A stretch of DNA of 64,000 nucleotides from assembly GCF_963576545.1 (NCBI RefSeq), contig NC_083648.1:14623304-14687303 (forward strand), in the 5' to 3' direction. A program made the translations under genes and the position numbers. The DNA comes from Limanda limanda (Eukaryota; Chordata; Actinopteri; Pleuronectiformes; Pleuronectidae). The stretch's first letter is position 1. Every line of letters begins with the position of its first letter. This document shows, piece by piece, positions 45,801-64,000 of the stretch. Under the pieces are notes generated by a model that saw nothing but the letters and a program-made list of their open reading frames with translations, had not been told where the DNA came from and did not search any database.

Positions 45801-47216
45801 TGTTTCGGTGCCGTGTTAAATCCCCATGTGGATGTGTCCGCAGAGTGCCCGTCGACCCTAAGTAGCTGCGACGAGCTGGTGTCGCGGCTGGAGCAGATGC
45901 AAGCTCTGCTGAAGACTGAACCCGAGGAGGCAGACGACGAGATAGTCGACATCGTCACCATGGTTCCACCCTGCCAGAAACTAAAGGTCAAAGAAGAGGA
46001 GCAAGAAGCAGACGCAGAGCCCAAGTTCTTCCTTGGCCCCTGCGTGTCCGCCCAGTTTGTCAGTGATGCAGCTCAGCAGGTAGGTTGACCAGTGTGGGGG
46101 TTTTATTTTTAATAGAAATACATGCTGCACCATTCTGTTCAGTTTAATGTGATGACTCTTGTGTGTGTGTCTCTCAGATCGGAGTAAACTTCCAGCCGAT
46201 CGAGGTGGAGAAGAACGTGTTCGCTCCGTTAGTCGAAACCATGATTCTGAAGGTCGGTCCCTTTTCAGTTTTGCAAAAGGAAATAAAAAGTCGTCCAATT
46301 ACTGTAGCTCATCATAATCTTGACATACCCTTGACTTGATTGATGAATATGAGATGTACACGTACACAGTGTGTGTATCAGACAGTGGGTTTCTTTGTGA
46401 GTAATAATGAAAATGTGTTTGTGCTGACTACACTGCAGGCGACAGAACAGTTTGCCAGTGACGTCCTGAGAGAAGCTCTGGCTGGAGCCTCCGCCAAATC
46501 CCCTCCGAACAGGTCTGGTGTTTTCTATCACTAACATGCAACCTGCACAGTGCTCCATCTTTCACTCTATACGTTTAGCCGTATCTCAGGCTCATCTAAA
46601 CTACCAGTTACTACTACTACTCTACTTATCAACAAGTGATCAGTAAATTGTATTAAATGAATAGATACTATTATTGATCCAAAGAATTTACAGCAACTTA
46701 AATTGTTTCATTATTGCCGGAATAAGGTTTTACTACTAATGTATAGATAAGATACTAATATATCATTGTAGTATTTGGGCTGAGGTGGGGGAGGGTGCGG
46801 TAGAAACTGGAGATGGACAAGTTATTTTTGAATGGGTTTTTCTGACAGTAATGGACATAAAGAATAATCCAATGTCCTTGTTGTTAACAATGTGTCTCTG
46901 TATACATGCCAATATGTCACATAACAGTTTGTTAGACATTAACCAAATCTGCTCTGATTGAATTGATTCAGAGCTTAAGATCCAAGAAAACTAATTATTC
47001 AGATGATCACTGATATCTGCACACGTCTGAAACATCTTTCCTCTGTGTTGAGCTTTTCTTTCAATCCTAATCAAGGTCCACTGTTTTTCCATTCTTTTTA
47101 TTTCCAGGGCTCCCAGAGAGATCACAGCCATGAACATCCACCAAGCGGTCAGTAGCATCCCCACCTGTGACTTCCTCACCAGCACACACATGGGTTACCT
47201 GTCTAAGGACAACTGA
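22396..47216 (+). CDS. yeats2: YEATS domain-containing protein 2, ATAC complex acyl-lysine reader (29 coding exons)
   Basis: Exons: 22396-22495, 22592-22689, 22862-22954, 23291-23524, 24100-24218, 25177-25338, 26531-26642, 27202-27246, 27331-27499, 28231-28467, 29257-29424, 30333-30424, 31165-31350, 34500-34728, 35169-35327, 36431-36555, 37373-37519, 38274-38462, 39774-40182, 40288-40422, 40852-40995, 43596-43746, 43991-44067, 44162-44241, 45075-45279, 45844-46079, 46178-46252, 46439-46512, 47108-47216. Phases close exactly, giving about 1452 aa (human 1422). The YEATS domain lies at about residues 205-330. The human cage residues Tyr262 and Trp282 correspond to Tyr260 (HPSYKPND) and Trp280 (RRGWGEF), so H3K27 acetyl/crotonyl reading should be kept. 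The middle is low-complexity, with Ser runs and a 14-Ala run (about 920-933). The C-terminal part (from about 1168) is conserved and in the family carries a histone-fold-like region. Exon 38274-38462 has a non-GT donor, or extends to 38486. Confidence 0.95.
23541..23860 (+). repeat. Degraded LINE (L2-like) reverse-transcriptase C-terminal fragment
   Basis: Broken reading of the plus strand gives pieces typical of the end of a fish non-LTR retrotransposon [14 protein letters not shown], then [20 protein letters not shown], then a Ser/Lys-rich tail and KTYF-like end. Internal stops and gaps show it is dead. It lies in yeats2 intron 5. Confidence 0.55.
24219..31164. other. yeats2 introns between exons 5 and 13: contents
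   Basis: The long introns here are 24219-25176, 25339-26530, 26643-27201, 27500-28230, 28468-29256, 29425-30332 and 30425-31164. The only clear element is the MITE at 26754-27026. A short inverted repeat, GTCCGGAGCCA, pairs at 24289-24299 and 24326-24336. Pyrimidine-rich DNA fills about 29570-29740. I see no additional coding exon, although human YEATS2 has some extra sequence corresponding to the region between the exons at 30333 and 31165. Confidence 0.5.
26746..27034. mobile_element. hAT-type MITE with long terminal inverted repeats
   Basis: The 273-bp element 26754-27026 starts TAGGGCTGGGCAAG and ends with the inverse, CTTGCCCAGCCCTA. It is flanked by a perfect 8-bp duplication, attttaaa (26746-26753 and 27027-27034). 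The inverted arms are about 70-90 bp and are built from GAGTTAACTC palindromes. It has no coding capacity. The 8-bp duplication and YAGGG-type ends indicate the hAT superfamily. Confidence 0.9.
32129..33762 (-). CDS. Spliced DDE transposase, Tc1/IS630 superfamily, intact
   Basis: Exons in transcript order: 33762-33293, 33172-32890, 32779-32129; introns are 120 and 110 bp with GT-AG ends and matching phases, giving 467 aa with no stop or frameshift. The N-terminal third is a long Arg-Gly repeat encoded by a purine hexamer tract. A first helix-turn-helix follows ([20 protein letters not shown]), then a second one in exon 2 ([20 protein letters not shown]). The catalytic domain has Asp269 in [10 protein letters not shown], Asp357 in [12 protein letters not shown] and Glu393 or 394 in [12 protein letters not shown], about 35-36 residues apart. 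It resembles a widespread fish transposase family from memory. The start is the Met right before [10 protein letters not shown]; an upstream in-frame Met also exists. Confidence 0.88.
33461..33751. repeat. CCTCTT-type hexamer repeat encoding Arg-Gly repeats
   Basis: About 290 bp of CTCTTC/CTACCT/CACCTC-type units form the 5' part of the transposase exon 1. On the minus strand they read RGRGRG with GGEGG interruptions. The same DNA gives Ser-, Pro- and Leu-rich phantom frames on the plus strand. Confidence 0.9.
39867..39908 (+). repeat. yeats2: Poly-alanine coding tract in yeats2
   Basis: Fourteen consecutive Ala codons of mixed GCT/GCC/GCA spelling, followed by three Gly, inside the exon 39774-40182. 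The mixed codons make strand slippage less likely than in a pure GCN run. Confidence 0.9.
41785..42150 (-). pseudogene. Truncated hAT transposase C-terminal remnant
   Basis: Minus-strand reading gives the conserved hAT C-terminal dimerisation block ([17 protein letters not shown], then [20 protein letters not shown]) after an in-frame stop at about 42030. The upstream catalytic part is absent. It resembles transposases of the Charlie/GTF2IRD2/ZBED-related group. Confidence 0.75.
42858..42893. repeat. (GT)n microsatellite
   Basis: A GT run inside the hAT remnant. Confidence 0.85.
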
Positions 47217-48219
47217 CTGACACTGACTGGTCACTGACGCCGGCACAGATGTGAGGACTGCTTACGACAGAGCGGCTCGACACGTTGATCTCACAGCTCC
47301 ACTGTGAATATTCACACCTGGATGTGGTCCTGTTGCCTCAGGTTGTGCTGTAATAACTAACGTAGTTTATTCCTTAACTTGATCAGAGAAGGGCTCAGTT
47401 TGCTTCTCACAGAGGCAGAATAACCAACGTCTCAAATACTGCGGGTATACTGTAACGTTTCAGTCCCAATGTGTGGAGGGAAGCAGCCTTCTGGGAATCA
47501 TGTCATTTGATTTTGAGGCTGAAGGGCTCTTGCTTACCTCAAAGCAGGATTATTTTTAATGCTGAGTTGTTTCCTGCCAGTCATTGGGGAAATGAAGCCT
47601 GAGTGACGTACAGGGCTGAATAACAGCATCAGACAGCTGTCCCCGCCTTCATTCTTCATCCGGCTGTCATGGCCCCTGGACTGGGAACAAGATTCATTTT
47701 ACCAGCAGACGTGAACCACAGATTTACAGCGAGTTGGAAACACTAATGAACACCTGAGTGTCGGCTCTCTCTGTCACTCTGATAGTAATGTCTGGAGTGT
47801 GGCAAAGCAAACGGAGAGATCCTTCCAAAAAGGGCCATTACCATGGCAACCATTTATCCATCGAACATCTTTCAGTGTTACCTGGCTGAGGTACATACAC
47901 ACACATGAGGAAGACAACCATGCAGGAAGTGACTGTTCTCTGAGGGAGAAGAAATTCACGTTTCACATTTCTAAAACCTAGTTCTCATGTCAGGTTATAT
48001 TCTAATGAACAAATCATTATGAATTCAACACACCAGTATTTATCTTCTGTTTACCATGAACCAGCTTTCATAGTCTGTTGACGTGCTTTTAAGTGTTAAA
48101 CAACCACGATACGTTTGTCATGTAATGTGCACACTGTATGTCTTCAAATCTTCTTTTATTTTTGTATCTAATATCAGCACCTGCAATCAGCAATGCCCTA
48201 ACTGTGTGTGTGCGCGAGC

Positions 48220-48500
48220 GTGCGTGTTCTAGTTATTACTCATGTTGTGGGGACCAAAATCTGTTTACACAGTCACACTATGGGGATTTGTCTTTCTGGA
48301 CAAAAGGAAAATATCCATAAAATCAATCATTGAATTTTAAGATGAAGACATGTTTTAATGTTAGAGTAAGGTCTGGTTCAGGTTAAGCAAGTTCTAGTTC
48401 TAGTTAAGGTTACAGTAGGTCTCCACGAAATGAGTTGAAGTCAATGTAATGTCCTCTGAAGTAGTGGAAACCTGTGTGTATGTCTGTGTGTGTGTGAGAA
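48220..48500. repeat. Teleost 'GGGGACC...GTCCTC' interspersed repeat
   Basis: The order gtgcgtgttctag..., tgttgtggggacc, ctatggggatttg, ggttcaggttaag, tctagttaaggtt, gtcaatgtaatgtcctc and a (GT)n tail matches from memory a common fish repeat. It is diverged, and the boundaries are approximate. Confidence 0.5.
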
Positions 48501-48706
48501 TTAATGAATATGACAGTACTTGAGGCTCGTGTGTGTTTTGTTGGCTGATATTCTGCTGGTAATTCTGTTTAATGTGGAGCTTTTGCATTTTGTTAATGTG
48601 TTTGGGCCGAGTGGTTGAGATGCCTTTTAAACCACATTAGTGTAGAAAATAATCCAAACACTGTATTTTCATGTTGCAAACCAAAAAACATAATCAATAT
48701 TCTTGT

Positions 48707-48712
48707 AATAAA
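48707..48712 (+). terminator. yeats2: Candidate yeats2 poly(A) signal
   Basis: AATAAA in 'cttgtaataaacggag', followed within 60 bp by a T/GT-containing stretch. Confidence 0.4.
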
Positions 48713-48958
48713 CGGAGAAAAACTACTGTTGAAAAACAATTATTTATCCAACTTACCTTGTGTTGAACCTGTCATTTTCAATGAATTGAAGAAGCTCTTA
48801 TGTTAGAGCTGATAAAAACATCTACTTTTACGTGACCTGTGGAATAACAGCAGCTAAATGTAATCACCACTCTCTTGGTACACTACTGATGCCGCCCAGA
48901 ACTGTGTGATGCTGTAAAAACCCAGCTGTGATAGAAAGTGCTAAGAATCTAATATTCT

Positions 48959-48964
48959 TTTATT
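48959..48964 (-). terminator. map6d1: Candidate map6d1 poly(A) signal
   Basis: TTTATT on the plus strand, i.e. AATAAA on the minus strand, in 'tgacaataaaagaat'. It lies about 575 bp past the map6d1 stop, a reasonable 3' UTR length. Confidence 0.45.
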
Positions 48965-49537
48965 GTCATTTCACTTACATCATACATTTACTCCTTCTCT
49001 GAAACAATAGATTTCCAAAATGAGAAACGGTACAGTACTTTCTGAAAAGAGTCAACTAACTGAATACTGAGGAAATAACTTAATGTTCGAGCAGATTTCT
49101 AGCAAACACCAAAGGGCAACAAGGTAGTTTGAAGCAAACGTCTTATCATTCATTGTTGGAGCAGATACAGCATGATGTACATTAACTGGACAATTCTGCA
49201 TGTGCACACAGACACACACACAAAATCACACATTCAAACACACAGCAGCCACATTGTTGTGCGTCAATTAACGCGAAAACAGAAAAAATAGCTTCTTTTT
49301 TTTCGCCGACTTATTTTGTTTCATGCATATTCATTTCCATAGCAACAGGGGGCAGGGAGGATTGTAAAGGTCGAGGGTGGAGGGGGGGGCATCTATCTAT
49401 CTCCACTCAGGATGCTGTCGCTGCAGCTCCGCACGCTTCACAACAATACATTCCCTTGCATAGATTCTTGTGTGTTGTTGAATGGACTGAAAACATTCTC
49501 CCGTTGATTCCTCTGAAACGGAGACCAAGACCGGCCC
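48965..49537 (-). other. map6d1: Probable map6d1 3' UTR
   Basis: This noncoding stretch lies between the map6d1 stop codon (49538-49540) and the candidate poly(A) signal. It holds a short CA-rich run near 49200-49250. No open frame is supported. Confidence 0.45.
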
Positions 49538-59164
<9,627 letters not shown>

Positions 59165-59219
59165 CGTATACCCTCCCCTCTCTAACTAACACTTGGGCTG
59201 GGGAGGAGAGGAGAGGAGA

Positions 59220-62099
<2,880 letters not shown>

Positions 62100-62400
62100 C
62101 AGCAGAGGAGCATATGAAAGCAGCAGGATCCCGCGTAGGGCGTGCCAAATTAAATCGCTCCGCCCCAACAGGAAGCAGAAAGACAACATGGAGGAAACCG
62201 GTTTCTCTTCACACTCTTTTCATTAATTACTCTGAGCTTTTAGACAAAACTCACTTTAATCCACCTTTTCATCAGCTGGGGATGCGGACTTCCTGTCTGA
62301 GGAACTAGTTTTCTCTACAAAACTACAACACGTGATCGCTCCCACGCTGCGGGGTGGCTTTTTCAATTCATCGCAGAGACACTGGTGTGACGTGGAATCC
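62100..62400 (+). promoter_or_regulatory. eef1akmt4: Probable eef1akmt4 promoter and noncoding exon 1
   Basis: CpG content rises here and a consensus donor GTAAGT begins at 62401, suggesting a noncoding exon that ends at 62400. No coding frame in it leads into the downstream exon. The start of transcription is not visible. Confidence 0.4.
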
Positions 62401-62515
62401 GTAAGTTGTCAAACTAATAATACGTAATTAAGATGTCACTGCGTGTTTCTGCAAAGTTCTTGAATACAACTGAAGGACCGATCACAGCATGTGGAACTGG
62501 GTTCAAGCATTTGTC

Positions 62516-62526
62516 TGCGCATGCGC
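62516..62526 (+). promoter_or_regulatory. NRF1-type palindromic site
   Basis: TGCGCATGCGC is the core of the NRF1 consensus, a housekeeping promoter factor. It sits about 115 bp inside the inferred eef1akmt4 intron 1. Binding is inferred from the motif only. Confidence 0.45.
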
Positions 62527-63278
62527 TGTGCAAACGTGTCAGCGTGGCGAGGGAGGTTCAAGAACACAAGACACGTGTGTTTGTTTTGGTTGAGTTCCGA
62601 AGACCAAACTTCAAATGGCTCATGCTTGTAATAAAATTATTAATTTATAGATTTAAACATTTGTGATGTGATGAAAACAGAGCCACGCTTCATGTTTCAA
62701 ATTTAAGATTCTAATCACAGAATTTACATTAATCACTTAAAGTTATTGATGTCAATAGTGGGAGTAATAACAACAAAAATCGAAGGGTTTATGAATGAAT
62801 TATTATCATGAAAATATCTGTGGCAGTTAAAAGTCTTTAATTTGATGAACCCTGATTGAGCTTTTTTAAAACTGTGTTACAGTCAACTAGGATTTGTTGC
62901 TACAAAACAAAACAAAAAAAACACTGCAATTTTGGCAAAAAAAACTGTTGGTCTGTGGGCGTGGTTTCACCAGGTAGACAGGACAAGAGACAGGGATTAT
63001 TTGTCATTTTGTCTCAAAAACATGATCTTACTTTAAATTATTGATTGATCAGTTTTCTGTTGACTTCCAAGAGCTTTTTGTTGTGAGCATTTTTCAGTTA
63101 ATGAGCATAATGTCTCCTGAATATGTGTTAATGGAAGTGTTCACCTTTAGCAACGCAGAGGCTCTTGGTTTATGAACTGTGATGGTTCCTGCAACAGTGC
63201 TGGCGAAAATATATAACCACAATAAAATCAGTTTGTCTCTTATTCTGAAAAATATTAAATTTTTATGCTAAAGAGAAC
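62527..63278. other. Inferred eef1akmt4 intron 1 remainder and exon 2 leader
   Basis: AT-rich sequence with no element recognised. A weak acceptor (AG at 63272-63275) precedes the ATG exon, so the 5' border of that exon is uncertain. Confidence 0.4.
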
Positions 63279-63438
63279 ATGGACTTCATGCCAGATGACA
63301 ACTCCCAGTACAAACATGTCGACTACTGGGATGAAAGATACAAGAAGGAGCTATGTTACGACTGGTTGGGCGACTTCTCCAAATTCCAGCACCTTCTGGA
63401 TACGCACGTCAAGAAGGAAGACTCCATTCTCATACTGG
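63279..63438 (+). CDS. eef1akmt4: eEF1A lysine methyltransferase 4, first coding exon (partial gene)
   Basis: The exon encodes 53 codons plus one base, starting MDFMPDDNSQYKHVDYWDER and containing YDWLGDFSKFQHLL, and ending at ILIL before a GT donor (63439). This matches the N terminus of human EEF1AKMT4 (YREVEYWDQRY..YDWFGDFSSF..ILVLGCG), a cytosolic class I SAM-dependent methyltransferase that modifies eEF1A Lys36. The phase-1 junction falls inside the first Gly codon of the SAM-binding motif I (LGCGNS in human), so the catalytic domain lies right of the window. The start is chosen because the frame aligns with the human protein just after it; a second Met three codons later is an alternative. 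Confidence 0.88.
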
Positions 63439-64000
63439 GTTAGTAGCTTTTGTTGTATTCCATCACCTCAGTATCTTGCTTGGTAACCTCCTCTCTGCAT
63501 CTCCGCACCCCTGTACGAGTCTGACAGGGTTCACTTCCTGGGAGCCTTCTACAATTCAGGTCACCATTTGTCATGATAAGTGTAGGATATCATCACCATG
63601 GTTGTCAGTGCTGTCATTAGCATCACTGTCAGCAGACATCTACCCAGAAATACCTGTGTTGTGTGTAAGTTAGAAAAACTCGTGCCAATATTCATTTCAA
63701 TAGATAAATTCATCTCAGTGACAACATTTTAAACCATTTAGTTTAGAGACATTAACTTTCTAGATAATTCTGTTTGAAAAACAATCAAAAAAATTCTTAA
63801 ATTTGTGATTCAAATCAGGCATTACATTGGTTGAGGTACAAAAACGAGATAAGTTCAGTCCTGCTCTTTATATAAGACACATTTGAGACTGGATCCTTTT
63901 TTCTCTGCTGTTGTAGCTGCAGAAAAACCACACTGTCTTATGTTGAGTGTTATCGATGTCCCTCTGTGAATAATATAGAGTTGGAACTTTATTGTTGTCT
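63439..64000. other. eef1akmt4 intron at the right edge
   Basis: An intron begins with gttagt at 63439. I do not see an exon with the downstream SAM-binding motif before 64000, and no repeat element is recognised. Confidence 0.5.

Larger units (their letters stand above)
47217..48735 (+). other. yeats2: Probable yeats2 3' UTR
   Basis: No coding exon follows the stop at 47214-47216. The first good poly(A) signal is AATAAA at 48707-48712, giving a UTR of about 1.5 kb. About 48220-48500 resembles the fish repeat that contains 'ttgtggggacc', 'aggttaagg' and 'tcaatgtaatgtcctc', flanked by GT runs, so part of the UTR may be repeat-derived. Confidence 0.45.

Overview
The window is vertebrate nuclear DNA, and the repeats point to a spiny-rayed teleost fish. 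The genes are split into short exons with GT-AG introns. (CA)n, (CT)n and (GA)n microsatellites are long and frequent. The interspersed repeats are fish-type: Tc1/mariner and hAT DNA transposons, MITEs and L2-like LINE ends. The protein-coding content is four orthologues of human 3q27 genes.

Layout. (1) 398-19606, plus: klhl24, seven coding exons (442-16218) giving 600 aa, with a long 3' UTR. It encodes a CUL3 adaptor of BTB-BACK-Kelch type. Intron 3 holds a complete Tol2-like hAT element without a recognisable transposase. (2) 19607-21830: spacer made of old repeats. (3) About 21830-48730, plus: yeats2, a noncoding first exon and 29 coding exons (22396-47216, about 1452 aa). It encodes the acyl-lysine reader subunit of the ATAC acetyltransferase complex. 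Its introns hold a 273-bp hAT MITE, a 3.03-kb Tc1/IS630-family transposon with an intact spliced transposase on the opposite strand, and a 1.9-kb hAT remnant. (4) About 48940-59164, minus: map6d1, three coding exons giving 319 aa, a palmitoylated microtubule-associated protein. Its 7.6-kb intron 2 carries a broken 1.58-kb Tc1 element, a 167-bp hAT MITE, LINE pieces and two very long (GT)n tracts. (5) 59165-62100: spacer with repeats. (6) About 62100 to the right edge, plus: the 5' end of eef1akmt4, an eEF1A lysine methyltransferase; only its first coding exon is inside the window.

yeats2 and map6d1 converge tail to tail with roughly 200 bp between their inferred poly(A) sites, and map6d1 and eef1akmt4 diverge head to head about 3 kb apart. 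The genes share no obvious pathway; the grouping is conserved vertebrate synteny, not an operon. I found no new multigene system. The most distinctive item is the structurally complete spliced transposon inside yeats2. Exon edges were placed by reading splice signals, keeping phase and comparing with remembered human orthologues; no alignment was run.
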